64,000 bases of DNA, taken from assembly GCF_963675165.1 (NCBI RefSeq), contig NC_087385.1:2108501-2172500 (forward strand), written 5' to 3'. Shown one piece after another: positions 1 to 11,054 of this stretch. The position numbers were made by a program, and so were the translations under genes. The number at the start of each line of letters is the position of its first letter. Positions within the stretch are counted from its first letter, which is position 1. The stretch is from Halichondria panicea. Its lineage: Eukaryota; Porifera; Demospongiae; Suberitida; Halichondriidae. The notes beneath the pieces were generated by a model, which saw only the letters and a list, made by a program, of their open reading frames with translations, was not told where the DNA came from and made no database searches.

Positions 1-2624
1 TTAGCTCTGAGTATGTTAGCGTAGAGTACCAGTCCGTTAATAGTGCCCGTTGCTACGGTGAGATTCATGCCCATAAGCAACACCACCAATAACATTCCAC
101 TGACTAGTGTTACAGGAATAATCAACAGTAACCAGAGATTAGAGCATTCTTGACACTCTGAACTTCCCAGCATCTGACTGAGATTACCTCCACACTGGCC
201 ACATAGTGTTCCTGACCGTTTGAAAGAGCACTGTACACTTGGGTTAGTTAGAGATAGCTCGGTTTGTTTCTGATTACAGTATCCCAGTGGGCAGTGGCTG
301 TGTATTATGACTGTGTCGTTAGTTGCATTCACCCATACTGTGCCAGACCTGATCACTGTTTGATTGTCGATGATGCACTGTACACCAGCAGCTGTTATTG
401 ATTGAAGGCATTCACATGCCAGATTGTCTGTGTTGTAAATATATCCCGGAAGACATGGTTGTAGGATTATGTGAAGAAGTAAGGGAACTTCATCTGTGAA
501 ATATACTTTTTCTCTAAGTAACTCACTTTTTAACTCTGCTAGCCTTGTTAGTACTTCTTCATTAGCAAGTTCACTTATGCCAAGTACTAATGTTTGGTTG
601 CCTATGGGAGCATGTACAGTGTACTGTACCTTGGTGCAGGTTAGCCCTAAGAGTTGTCTGGCTTGAGATCGTGGAATGTACGGGCGGTTTGAATTTAGTT
701 GCTCCGTGTATGGGAGCATTAGTCTTGCTTGTGCTGTGGCCAATGTAGCTCCTTGAAGTTGACCAACTGCTACTATTAAGAGTTTTATTGTTTGACCAGG
801 TACAATGGTTGTTTCCTTCTCTACTGTGTTGCAGAATATCCCACTAGGCTGGCAGAAACAAAGATAGTATGGTGACGATGTAACCGATGTTTGAAAAGAT
901 GTGTTATAGCTTGAACAAACTGTAGTCCCATTTAGTAGATCATGCTTGCTTGGTAACTTATAATGATTTTCTGATTCAGCTGTTGACTTTCTAAAGTAGC
1001 AGCGGTTGATTGATCCACCATAAATATCATCTCCCCCTTGAATAGATGTATTGTTACAGAAGTGTAGGTTTTTTCTGTCACGAGTCTCACGCGTACGATA
1101 GAAAATGCATTGGTATTTGATGCTAAAAAGGTTTTGCAGGTCACTTACCGGACTTAGATAGCTCATACTGGTGACATATATTGCCCCTCCACTTCTCCAT
1201 GCATGGTTATTGATAAACACAACATTGGCATTCTCATAAAAGTGCATTATGGAGTATTTGTACAGGGATAAGGCACCTCCATAGAAGCCTTGATTTCCAA
1301 TAAAGCGTGTCTCACCGTAAAAATAGAGGGTTGTGTTAGTGGATTTTAGGGCAGCGTTGTCTCTCCCTAGAGTGTTTTCAATCACTGTTCTTCCTGTGAA
1401 TCTCATCACTGAATCCTCTGCTGAAATTGCACTAAATCCTTCCGACCCTTCATTGCTACTCAAGTAAACATCTCCTTCTAATGTGACTGAGCTATAGTCT
1501 GTAATGTCCATAGCGTTTTTGGTATTACTTATCGAACAGTTAGTTATTCGACCCTTAGAGCCTTTCCGAATGTTTAGTCCTATCTCAGAATTCTCGATTG
1601 TAGAGTTGAACATATGAAACGTAATTTGGCTGAGTATTACTCCACCTTGTTTGGGCATTTTTCTTATCACGCAATGCCTTACATATGCTGAACTAAGCTG
1701 TTCGTTGCAGTAAATTTCCCCGCCTATTTGTATTCCTCCGTGGTAAAATCGTGAGTGTGATATATAGATATCAAAAAGAGAACATGTTTTAATCGTTACA
1801 GCAAACAAAAATCCGATCATTTTTTCGCGGCCAAGGAAGAAATTATTGAAAATTGTTATATCTGCCGTAATATAATTTTGAAGTTCAATTGTCATGCCTT
1901 TCTGAGTCTTTTCTATGCCTTTCTCGCTATTCTTGTAGTATATTCCTGGGAATAGTGTTGAGCCATTTATTGTAATGTGAGTAACACCTCTTGAAGAGAA
2001 TCCATCGGAATATACGATTTCAGTGCTTCCCTGAAGTGAACTACTTAAAATGTTCAAGCTTCCTCTTGTATCGATACTGCGAAATACTGACCCATTTAAA
2101 CTATATGCCCGTACATTTGTGAGAAAGACATTTGTGTTCTGTACTAGTAGTATTGCAGTGGGTGTATTACGGAATTGGGATTCCAATAAGAGATTCGAGT
2201 TATCAAGTGCTGTGAAATGTCCACTGCATTCAATCATTTCTATGTCTTGGATATGAATGTTTCGACTGTATTTAATAATCCAAATAACTTTTAGTCCTCT
2301 ACTGCAGCTTATGATAGCTCTCTGCCCGACTTCTCTGGAAGTGATAGTAACGTTGTCTAGTGAGCTTAATTCAATTTCATAAACTTCATCTTCCAAATCG
2401 GTGATATCCATGGAATATTTACCGGGATAGAATTCCAAAATTGAGTGTGAGTCTATCTCAGTGCTCGTCTTTTGAAGTAGGAAACTTATGAAATCAATAC
2501 ATTTGGGGTCGTCATAGCAGCTGCTACTATTTTTGTATGGAGCTACTCTGTATATGGTTGATTCGGCAAACAAACTGCAAAGGAGCACTGACAAGAAAAG
2601 TATGAGAAACCTGCAACTCTTCAT
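1..2624 (-). CDS. Beta-helix/multi-TM surface protein, copy 1 (C-terminus off the window)
   Basis: Single open reading frame on the minus strand from the ATG at 2622-2624 to the window edge, with no stop. It opens with a hydrophobic signal peptide ending FAES, then the motif APYKNSSSCYDD. The ectodomain is Asn/Ser-rich with short repeated beta-strand-like turns, including FVGNQGFYGGAL and SGGAIYV, which resemble the GGAI/FxxN repeats of polymorphic-membrane-protein type beta-helices. A Cys-rich stalk follows (CGQCGG) and the first TM helix (WLLLIIPVTLVSG). The frame breaks off within LYANILRA, so about 360 C-terminal residues lie outside. It aligns throughout with copies 2 and 3, so I read it as intact. 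The start was chosen because the signal peptide begins there and the same Met is shared by the copies. Function unknown; the plasma membrane is the likely location. Confidence 0.8.
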   Translation of the reverse strand, partial: MKSCRFLILFLSVLLCSLFAESTIYRVAPYKNSSSCYDDPKCIDFISFLLQKTSTEIDSHSILEFYPGKYSMDITDLEDEVYEIELSSLDNVTITSREVGQRAIISCSRGLKVIWIIKYSRNIHIQDIEMIECSGHFTALDNSNLLLESQFRNTPTAILLVQNTNVFLTNVRAYSLNGSVFRSIDTRGSLNILSSSLQGSTEIVYSDGFSSRGVTHITINGSTLFPGIYYKNSEKGIEKTQKGMTIELQNYITADITIFNNFFLGREKMIGFLFAVTIKTCSLFDIYISHSRFYHGGIQIGGEIYCNEQLSSAYVRHCVIRKMPKQGGVILSQITFHMFNSTIENSEIGLNIRKGSKGRITNCSISNTKNAMDITDYSSVTLEGDVYLSSNEGSEGFSAISAEDSVMRFTGRTVIENTLGRDNAALKSTNTTLYFYGETRFIGNQGFYGGALSLYKYSIMHFYENANVVFINNHAWRSGGAIYVTSMSYLSPVSDLQNLFSIKYQCIFYRTRETRDRKNLHFCNNTSIQGGDDIYGGSINRCYFRKSTAESENHYKLPSKHDLLNGTTVCSSYNTSFQTSVTSSPYYLCFCQPSGIFCNTVEKETTIVPGQTIKLLIVAVGQLQGATLATAQARLMLPYTEQLNSNRPYIPRSQARQLLGLTCTKVQYTVHAPIGNQTLVLGISELANEEVLTRLAELKSELLREKVYFTDEVPLLLHIILQPCLPGYIYNTDNLACECLQSITAAGVQCIIDNQTVIRSGTVWVNATNDTVIIHSHCPLGYCNQKQTELSLTNPSVQCSFKRSGTLCGQCGGNLSQMLGSSECQECSNLWLLLIIPVTLVSGMLLVVLLMGMNLTVATGTINGLVLYANILRA

Positions 2625-2914
2625 TTTGCAGTAGGGAATCGACTGTTGACAACTGTCTTAGCTACAATATAAGTTAAATTAAATATATACCAATGAGTTG
2701 TGATGTAGCTAGATATATCTTCACCTGTTGTTATCCTGCTTGTTCTCTCGTTATTATTGATCTACTTATAACTTTGAGTTATAAACTCAAAATACATTCG
2801 TTTTTGGAGAAATGTCTTCATGTGTTTGTTTATACTGAAAATTAATTTGTTTTTCTCAAGTCACCTAGGTCTTCTATACTACAGTATATTTACAAACTTT
2901 TTGTTCCTTCCCAG

Positions 2915-5477
2915 AACAAGTTCTACCCTGAGGCCAAAACAATCTACTTGCCAAACCCCTCGTGGCCGAACCACAACCCTGTGTTCAAACAGAGTGGCCT
3001 CGAGGTCAAAAGCTATCGCCATTGCAACTTTCAGAACATGACCTTTGATGCCGCGGGTTGCTATGACGATCTCAGGGTGGGTCAATTGGTTATCCATGCA
3101 TGCGAATTTGGGGTGCTTCAATGTGGTTAATCATTCAATCAGCTGAGTGTACATCTGTGCACTTTAAACGCACTTTAAATGTTCATTTATGTTTATAGTA
3201 TGCTACTTCTATTCTGTAGCTGAAACAGTATTTGATCAATTTTGAGGAAATCTAAGCCTACACTAGCTTGAGATTCTGAGAGTGCTAATTCATTACGCGA
3301 TGATTTGCTGGGGGAATCAAACTTAATCTCTCTCCCTATAGAGTATTCCCAACAAGTCTATGGTTCTGTTCCATGCCTGTGCCCACAACCCTACAGGAAT
3401 CGATCTCAGTGTAAGTTAATTGACACTACAATATGGCTATATGCATTTATAGTCTCCCTTGACATTGTAGTGGCCATTGGGTTAGATTGTACACTCCTGG
3501 GGTGTTTTTATGCATGCTCAGCACCCCCCTGGGGAGCTATATTATATTATCATCAATCTTCAGTATAGACTCTAGATTTAGTATCAGTATACACCATATA
3601 ATTATGTCTGTTGTTGTGTATAGTGAAATGGATTGCTTGTAATTAATTTGGTCACCGTTTATGATACGTCAAGGTTAAGTTTCATTTAGCGTATGTTTGT
3701 AAGTCACCTCATTAATATATGCAATCATTGCCTATCTGTACCAAGGGTGACTGCAATAAGCAGGTTATACTACCCACGTAGAAAATTATTATAATTATAG
3801 TCATAGATAATAATGAAGCTTATCAAGTTGATGATCTTTACCATTTGTTTATATCAAGCACTGATTTGTGAAGAATGAAAGTTTTCACACTCCTTTTCCT
3901 CTCCCTGCGATTATACCCTCTAGTTGGACCACTGGGCTGAGGTGTCCAAGATTTGCAAGGAAAAAAACCACTTGGTGTTTGTGGATATGGCCTACCAAGG
4001 TTTTGCCACGGGTGACCTTGAGAAGGACTCGGCTGGGTTGAGGCTACTGGCAAAAGACGGACACAAATTGGTCCTCTGTCAGTCTTTCTCTAAGAACATG
4101 GGACTCTATGGTTCGTCTCTCTTGTGTTTGCCATGATTGTTTTTCTTTAGAAACAATCACCACTTTTTTGTTTTTTAGTTACATAGAAAATCGAAAATTT
4201 ATTTGTAGCTTTCGTCCAATGTCTCCTTTGACTCATTCATTCACCCTAAACCTCTAAACGTACATTTAGTCACTCCTCAACACTACTCTCATATACCCCA
4301 TCCCCTGATTCAGTAACTCACATTCTTGTTCAATGTTCCCATCTCTCCCCCTTCTCCCTATCCCCATGCAGGTGAGCGCTGTGGGGCCATGACGTTCCTG
4401 ACAGAGAGCGAGTCTGAGGCCAAAGCTGTCGAGTCTCAGATCAAGATCATCATCCGCCCCCTCTATTCCAACCCCCCCATTACCGGTGCAAGGATCGCCA
4501 CGGAGATTCTCACCTCACCTGACCTCTACTCTGAGTGGTGAAGCCCATGTATCTTTATTATGTAGCGTCTAAATGCAATCTTGACTATAATGCATGCTGA
4601 ACTTTGCTAGCAGCGTACAGTAGGCTCTCGCTAATCCGGCTTTCTGAAGTACGGTTACCTCGATATACCGGTAATTTCGTTTAGTACGGATTGCTAGCTT
4701 GTTTTTACTGCACCAAAAACTCGTCCTGAAATGCAGCCACTCGCTATTCCGTGTACTGGCCAGTACTGGCTGCCCCAAACTAGGTTTATTACTTCTGGAT
4801 ATGACGTTTTGAATGTGTTTTGACAGATAAAATTGTATTACACTTAAATAGATTTATTATCCTCGAGACAGAACCGCAAATTGGTCATTATAGTCGAGGT
4901 AGGGATACTTCTGCTATTAATAGCATGCTTCATAACATGTTTTATGATATAATGGCATTATATGTAGTGTGTGTGTGCCTTTCCTTCAGTATATAATTAT
5001 AGTACATGTATCTCCCTGCATGACCTTCCTGCAGGCTTGACGAGCTCAAGGCAATGGCTGGTCGTATCTTTGAGATGAGGGGAAAGCTCCAACAAGGACT
5101 CATCAACGAAGGTGAGAATCTGCTCTGGTTGTAGAGACTACTGAATCAGTATCTCATTGTTAATAGTCGTTTTTGTTGATTTTCGAGTATGAATTTGTTT
5201 GTATAATTATCTCTTGAAAGAAGGCGCTTCAAGTAATTGGTTGAATTGATATTATACTCTCCCCTCCCACCACCCTTTAGGCTCAACTCGTGATTGGTCG
5301 TTCATCCACACCCAGATCGGCATGTTCTGTTACAGTGGTATGAACCAGGAACAAGTCAAGCGACTACAGGATGAGTACGGCATCTATATGACCAAGGACG
5401 GGCGTATCTCCATGGTTTCACTATCCTCAAACAATATAGGCTACGTTGCCAAGTCAATGCACGAAGTCACCAAATAA
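2915..5477 (+). CDS. GOT2: Mitochondrial-type aspartate aminotransferase, C-terminal exons only
   Basis: Six plus-strand exons with matching phases: 2915-3076, 3342-3410, 3924-4110, 4372-4537, 5035-5111 and 5281-5477 (stop TAA). Joined, they read as the family from [17 protein letters not shown] to the end, HEVTK. Visible PLP-enzyme landmarks are the Trp of NPSW, the Asn of HACAHNPTG, the Asp and Tyr of FVDMAYQGF, the PLP-binding Lys of [10 protein letters not shown] and the Arg of KDGRIS. The known reaction is aspartate plus 2-oxoglutarate to oxaloacetate plus glutamate in the mitochondrial matrix. About 150 N-terminal residues are missing: no upstream exon is visible back to 2625, where the minus-strand gene begins. 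Either the 5' exons lie left of the window, with the beta-helix gene nested in an intron, or this is a 5'-truncated duplicate. The reading frame and splice sites are clean, which argues for recent or continuing constraint. Confidence 0.85.
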
Positions 5478-6445
5478 CTATTATTTATTGTGACAACAAA
5501 CTAGCTATTTTTGTGTCCCTAGGTCTACATAGGATGATGTGAATTTTATTTAATGTGTCATTGAAGTGTTGACATGCATGCATGGCTTGTGCTAAATATG
5601 TGCATGTTTAGTTCATTTGCTTCAAGCAAATTAAGAATAATTATGCCCTTGGTATAAGCACTTCTACCAAAGCAATGGTCATCATTATTAAAAATGAAAA
5701 AAGAAGAACCACCGATCAGTAAGAGATTGCTATCAATGGTGAGCCTATAACAAAAATTACTAGTATTATTCTAGTATCTTTAATTTGTTACCTTTTGACT
5801 GTCCTCTGAGGCTCTGAGATCAAAGGAAAAGCAGTGCCAATATATGGCATACTGCACTGTGGTCTGTATATGGCATATACAGAAAAGTTCACCACTGAAC
5901 CAGGAACTACTTTAATCAGCTGAGCAATCCAATTGGGTGAAATATCCAATTGGCGCTTGCTTACATTGGAGTGGCACTTTAAATTTAGACAAATACAGTG
6001 TACGCATGCTGGCCTGCAACAATTAAGCTGATCCTGTTCAGTTATATTCCAAAGTGAGTTTGCATTACAATATTTCCTGTGAATAACGCGTATATAACGC
6101 CATATCGGGCTGTACCATACATGACCGCCACACTCCAGAAAATGGCATAATACAAGTGTGACGTTATCGTGATCTATATATAGACTGGTCTCGTGATCCA
6201 CAGTCCTCGTGTTCTATGGTAGTTGAGTTAATGTCTACTTGAGTAGCTTTACAATAGTTACTAATGTTACAACAAGGTCTATAAACACAATTCACTAGCT
6301 GCTAGATACATGACTGTAAAAATAAATACGTGTAAGTGCTATGACAAAATCTATCTATAATATTAAACTGTCCCTACAAGGCTACAATATGCTTTAGCTA
6401 TAAGTGTTCTAGTTGTGTAAAGTCTACATATAGTACGCCTTTTAG
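5478..6445. other. Intergenic stretch, no supported gene
   Basis: It holds a 137-codon minus-strand open frame (5788-6201) with no recognisable domain. Parts around 5940-6010 loosely resemble sequence near 18010-18060 (ATTGGCGCTT followed by a TTTAAATT-like tract), which suggests an old dispersed repeat rather than a gene. Around 5840-5880 the sequence repeats variants of ATATGGCATA. Nothing else is recognisable. Confidence 0.4.
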
Positions 6446-9400
6446 CTAGGAGGTAACATGTTCCATTTCCAAAAGTGGCTTTTCTAAATCGCTAATCGAC
6501 ACAATCTGCATAGTGACAACATTATTCTCTCTCTCTTTGTAACCTTCTTCATGGTTCTCTTCTTCCCTTGCTTCTTGTTTCTTTACAAACCTCTTCATAA
6601 TCTTGAGTGACATTAAACGCATGTATGCTTGATAGATTAAGATACCACAGAAAAGCGTCATGGTAATAACAATGGATATGTCAGTAATCAATTCTTGATC
6701 TCGGCCTGTCAATAGAGCAAAGAGACTGCACACTGATAGCATGGTAAGGTTTAATAGGAAGGCATTCTCTAGAATACTGAGTGCTCTCGATTTATAAACA
6801 TTACCAATGAGCAGTAAGTAGGCGAGTGTGATCATCATTAATAGAGATGTGGCTAACAAGTTAATGGATGGGTCTCCAGCTATGTTTAGTGAAAAGGTAG
6901 CATAGAGGAGAACTCTTAGCAGTAGCAATAGCCCAGTCCAATACCGATGTTTGCTCTTGTATGGTCCGGTGTAAGCATCGAATAAAGGTTTCATTTTCCA
7001 TACCCATGTCAGCCATCGATAGTGAGACACCTTCTGTAGACACGGAATGAAAATGAAAACAGCCGTGTATGGGAATGAGACCATAACTAGAATGAGAATT
7101 CCAATCAAAAATAGGCCGATATGTTTGCCTTGAAGATAGTCAATATTTCCATCGTATAACCACACAAGTTTGGGTACACTAGTTCCATTATTGTAGTGCT
7201 CCAGGTTAAGCGTTGTGAATGAAAATATCGTAATCACAAGTCGTATACTCTTAGAGTATGATAGGAGAAAAAGAGTGGCTAGAACTTGTACAGCATTGTT
7301 TCCGCTTAGTCTAGCAGCTCTTGTAGAGTAGTGACTTGATACTATGATAGTAACTGCAATAGTGCATATGTAGATAGGGAAAGCTAGTTGGAACAGAGTC
7401 TTATAAAAAGCATCCAGTCCGTTATAGAAACAAACCTCGATACCGACATCCAAGTTGATCCATGCTATAAACACATTACATATCTCCGTTATCTTTGAAG
7501 TTTTAACGCTGAAATAGATGTCATTGTTAGCTCTGAGTATGTTAGCGTAGAGTACCAGTCCGTTAATAGTGCCCGTTGCTACGGTGAGATTCATGCTCAT
7601 AAGCAACACCACCAATAACATTCCACTGACTAGTGTTAGAGGAATAATCAACAGTAACCAGAGATTAGAGCATTCTTGACACTCTGAACTTCCCAGCATC
7701 TGACTGAGATTACCTCCACACTGGCCACATAGTGTTCCTGACCGTTTGAAAGAGCACTGTACACTTGGGTTAGTTAGAGATAGCTCGGTTTGTTTCTGAT
7801 TGCAGTAACCCAGTGGGCAGTGGCTGTGTATTATGACTGTGTCGTTAGTTGCATTCACCCATACTGTGCCAGACCTGATCACTGTTTGATTGTCAATGTT
7901 GCACTGTATGCCAGCAGCGGTTATGGGTTGAAGGCATTCACATGCCAGATTGTCTGTGTTGTAAATATATCCCAGAAGACATGGTTGTATGATGATGTGA
8001 AGAAGTAAAGGAACTTCATCTGTGAAATGTATTTCTTTTCTTAAAAATTTGTTATCTGTAAACTCTGCTAGCCTCATTCGCACATCTTCATTAGCAAGTT
8101 CACTTATGCCAAGTACTAGTGTTTGGTTACCTATGGGAGCATGTACAGTGTAATGTACCTTGGTGCAAGTTAGCCCTAAGAGTTGTCTGGCTTGAGATCG
8201 TGGAATGTACGGGCGGTTTGAATTTAGTTGCTCAGTGTATGGGAGCATTAGTCTTGCTTGTGCTGTGGCCAATGTAGCTCCTTGGAGTTGACCGACTGCT
8301 ACTACTGATAGCTGTATTGTTTGACCAGGTACAATGGTTGTTTTCTTCTCTACTGTGTTGCAGAATATCCCACTAGACTGGCAGAAACAAAGATAGTATG
8401 GTGACGATGTGACCGATGTTTGAAAAGATGTGTTATAGCTTGAACAAAATGTTGTTGCTTGTTGGAATTTTTGCAGAGCTCGTTTGTTTATATTTTTCCA
8501 ATGACTTTCAGATTCAGCTGTTGACTTTCTAAAGTAACAGCGACTGATTGATCCACCATAAATAGCATCTCCTCCTTCGACAGATGTATTGTTACAGAAG
8601 TGTAGGTTTTTTCTGTCACATTTATTAGGCCTACACTTACGATAGAAAAAGCACTGGTATCCTATGCTGTATTGTTTTCGTAAATCACTTCCAGGTTGTG
8701 CATAGCTCATTGTGTCGACATATATTGCTCCTCCACTTCTCCATGCATGGTTGTTGGTAAACACAACATTGGCATTCTCGTAAAAGTGCATTATAGAGTA
8801 TTTGTACAGGGATAAGGCACCCCCATAGAAACCTTGATTTCCAACAAAGCGTGTCTCACCGTGAAAATAGAGGGTTGTGTTAGTAGATGTTAGGGCAGCC
8901 TTTTTTCCACCAAGAGTATTTTCAATCACTGTTTTTCCTGTGAAATTCAATACAGAATTTTCTATTGAAATTGCACCAAATCCTTCCGAACCTTCATTAT
9001 TACTTAAGTAAACATCTCCTTCTAATGTGACAGAGCTATAGTCTGTAATGTCCATAGCGTTTTTGCTGTTAATTATTGAACAGTTAGTTATTCGGCCCTT
9101 GGAACCAGTCCAAATCCGTAGTCCTACATCAGAATTCTCAACTGCACAGTTGGACATTTGAAACATAATCTTGCCAAGTACGACTCCACTTCGTGTGGGC
9201 ATTTTGCTCATGATACATTGTTCTAAGTATGCTGAACTTAGTTCGTTACAATAATTCTCCCCACCTATTGCCATTCCTCCATAGAAAAAGCGTGAGTGAG
9301 ATATGTAGATAGAAAAAAGAGAGCATGTTTCAAGATAATATGCATAGCTCGTAACATCTAGCAAAAATCCTAGTATTTTTTCACGGCCAAGGAAAGAAGT

Positions 9401-10171
9401 ATTAAAAATGATTATATCTGCTGTTATATGATTTCGCAGTTGAAGTATCACGCCTTGCTGAAGCCTTTTGTTGTTATTCTTGTAGTATATTCCAGGATAT
9501 ACTATTGAGCTATTTATTGTAATGTGAGTAACACCTCTTGAAGAGAATCCATCGGAATATACAATTTCAGTGCTTCCCTGCAGTGAACTACTTAAAATGT
9601 TCAAGTTTCCTCTTGTATCGATACTGCGAAATACTGACCCATTTAAACTATTTGCCCGTACATTTTTGAGAAAGACATTTATGTTCTGTACTAGTAGTAT
9701 TGCAGTGGGTGTATTACGGAATTGGGATTCCAATAAGAGATTCGAGTTATCAAGTGCTGTGAAATGTCCACTGCATTCAATCATTTCTATGTCTTGGATA
9801 TGAATGTTTCGACTGTATTTAACAATCCAAATAACCTTTAATCCTTTACTGCAGTTTATGGTAGCTTTCTGTCCAATTTCTGTTGAAGTGATAGTAACGT
9901 TGTCTAGTGAGGTTAATTCAAGTTCATAAACTCCATGTTCTAAATCGATGGTATCAATGGAGTATTTGCCGGGATAGAATTCCAAAATTGAGTGTGAGTC
10001 TATCTTACTGCTCGTGTTTTGAAGCAGGAAACTTAGAAAATCAATACACTTTAAATCGTCATAGCAGCTGCTACTATTTTTGTACGGAGCTACTCTGTAT
10101 ATGGTTGATTCGGCAAACAAACTGCAAAGGAGCACTGACACGAAAAGTATGAGAAAGCTGCATCTCTTCAT
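6446..10171 (-). CDS. Beta-helix/multi-TM surface protein, copy 2
   Basis: Uninterrupted single-exon frame of 1241 codons from the ATG at 10169-10171; a Met 12 codons upstream is in frame, but the signal peptide starts at MKRCSFLILF. Residues 1-20 are a signal peptide. About 25-480 is a beta-helix-like region with many N-glycosylation sequons, ending in PMP-like turns near 440 (FVGNQGFYGGAL) and 478 (SGGAIYV). About 480-830 is a Cys-rich region with CNNTS, CFCQSSGIFC and LCGQCGGNLS. From about 832 there are roughly eight hydrophobic helices, beginning WLLLIIPLTLVSG and ending LFCGILIYQAY. The tail is charged (KKQEAREEENHEE) and ends HVTS. I recall this pattern of Cys-rich stalk plus NLTVATGTINGL as an uncharacterised invertebrate family; it is not a classical GPCR. 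No introns, unlike the other genes here, which raises a retrocopy origin for the founder. Confidence 0.85.
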   Translation of the reverse strand: MKRCSFLILFVSVLLCSLFAESTIYRVAPYKNSSSCYDDLKCIDFLSFLLQNTSSKIDSHSILEFYPGKYSIDTIDLEHGVYELELTSLDNVTITSTEIGQKATINCSKGLKVIWIVKYSRNIHIQDIEMIECSGHFTALDNSNLLLESQFRNTPTAILLVQNINVFLKNVRANSLNGSVFRSIDTRGNLNILSSSLQGSTEIVYSDGFSSRGVTHITINSSIVYPGIYYKNNNKRLQQGVILQLRNHITADIIIFNTSFLGREKILGFLLDVTSYAYYLETCSLFSIYISHSRFFYGGMAIGGENYCNELSSAYLEQCIMSKMPTRSGVVLGKIMFQMSNCAVENSDVGLRIWTGSKGRITNCSIINSKNAMDITDYSSVTLEGDVYLSNNEGSEGFGAISIENSVLNFTGKTVIENTLGGKKAALTSTNTTLYFHGETRFVGNQGFYGGALSLYKYSIMHFYENANVVFTNNHAWRSGGAIYVDTMSYAQPGSDLRKQYSIGYQCFFYRKCRPNKCDRKNLHFCNNTSVEGGDAIYGGSISRCYFRKSTAESESHWKNINKRALQKFQQATTFCSSYNTSFQTSVTSSPYYLCFCQSSGIFCNTVEKKTTIVPGQTIQLSVVAVGQLQGATLATAQARLMLPYTEQLNSNRPYIPRSQARQLLGLTCTKVHYTVHAPIGNQTLVLGISELANEDVRMRLAEFTDNKFLRKEIHFTDEVPLLLHIIIQPCLLGYIYNTDNLACECLQPITAAGIQCNIDNQTVIRSGTVWVNATNDTVIIHSHCPLGYCNQKQTELSLTNPSVQCSFKRSGTLCGQCGGNLSQMLGSSECQECSNLWLLLIIPLTLVSGMLLVVLLMSMNLTVATGTINGLVLYANILRANNDIYFSVKTSKITEICNVFIAWINLDVGIEVCFYNGLDAFYKTLFQLAFPIYICTIAVTIIVSSHYSTRAARLSGNNAVQVLATLFLLSYSKSIRLVITIFSFTTLNLEHYNNGTSVPKLVWLYDGNIDYLQGKHIGLFLIGILILVMVSFPYTAVFIFIPCLQKVSHYRWLTWVWKMKPLFDAYTGPYKSKHRYWTGLLLLLRVLLYATFSLNIAGDPSINLLATSLLMMITLAYLLLIGNVYKSRALSILENAFLLNLTMLSVCSLFALLTGRDQELITDISIVITMTLFCGILIYQAYMRLMSLKIMKRFVKKQEAREEENHEEGYKERENNVVTMQIVSISDLEKPLLEMEHVTS

Positions 10172-10629
10172 TTTTGTCAACGAGTTGACGATTAATAACT
10201 GTACCAACTACCTACAAATAATAAATATACCAGTAATTATTAATTTTATATTACTAGTAGATCTACTTACCTGTTTTTAACCTGATGACCTTGCATGCAG
10301 TTCTCTGGTTTATCTTCTTTGAAGTATTCCGTGTTGTGTTTGCACTATGAGGTGCATAGATTTGATGGTTTGTGGGTTATAGAAGTAAAACGTAAAATTT
10401 ACATTCCATGTCTCCAGTATTTGTTTGTATATACTCGAAACCTATACATGCACTTGCCTTTCATTGTTGGCATTGAAAGGTGACATTTCCAAATCCATCT
10501 AGATTCCATCACTTTCATACCAGATAGATCTACTCAAATTTAAATCATGTACATGTATAATAAATCTATTGTCATGAAATTTGTTAAAATGTGCACCTGA
10601 ATGAATAATTATATATGCATTCTTCCCAG
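10172..10629. other. Spacer between copy 2 and its aminotransferase remnant
   Basis: AT-rich spacer upstream of beta-helix copy 2, so its promoter should lie here. It corresponds in position to 2625-2914 and 15932-16278 but has diverged and is longer. I see no confident TATA box or other site. Confidence 0.35.
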
Positions 10630-11054
10630 AACAAGTTCTACCCTGAGGCCAAGACTGTCTAACTGCGGAATTCCTCATAGCCAACCACAATTAGTGAATG
10701 GTTTGAGTTCATGAGCTATCTCATCTCCATTGCAACTCAGCAATTGTATAGCAAGCAATTAGCCTCTGATTGAACTCGGCAATAACGTTGTATATATGGG
10801 CAGAGAATTAGTGTTCAATTATACTATAAATTGCTGAGCTGCACCCCGCTTGTTGTACTACTTCCTCTAATTGCAACAACCAGAACACGACCTTTAATGC
10901 TGCTGTTTACTATGATGACCTCATGGTGAGTCATTTGGGTCGTTTAATGTGCTTATGGCTATCATAATAAGAACCTAATGTGGTATTCTCAATAAGTCCA
11001 TTGTTCTTTCCATGCATGCCTGTGCCCTCAACCACATGCACTTAAATCGATCGG
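10630..11054 (+). pseudogene. Decayed aminotransferase exons, copy 2
   Basis: Begins after an AG acceptor with the same AACAAGTTCTACCCTGAGGC start as the exon at 2915, but codon 11 is TAA (10660-10662). The exon is then interrupted by about 100 bases of unrelated AT-rich sequence and resumes at about 10870-10925 with the end of the homologous exon and a GTGAGT donor. A degenerate match to the second exon (3342-3410) sits at about 10987-11054, with a one-base change in the HACAHNPTG codons and a retained GTAAGT donor. It cannot encode enzyme. It shows that the unit duplicated was the beta-helix gene plus adjoining aminotransferase exons. Confidence 0.85.

Noticed and set aside
2915-5477. Complete functional aspartate aminotransferase within the window
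   Set aside because: About 150 N-terminal residues have no exon in the available upstream sequence.
5788-6201. 137-codon minus-strand open frame
   Set aside because: No recognisable domain, lies in repeat-like intergenic DNA, no matching frame elsewhere; not supported as a gene.
6446-7680. C-terminal half as a seven-TM G-protein-coupled receptor
   Set aside because: Helix count is nearer eight and none of the class A, B, C or adhesion GPCR marks are visible.
6446-10171. Bacterial polymorphic outer-membrane protein or contamination
   Set aside because: The PMP-like turns are there, but the protein has a eukaryotic-type signal, an Asn-glycosylation-rich ectodomain and many TM helices, and sits among intron-containing animal genes.
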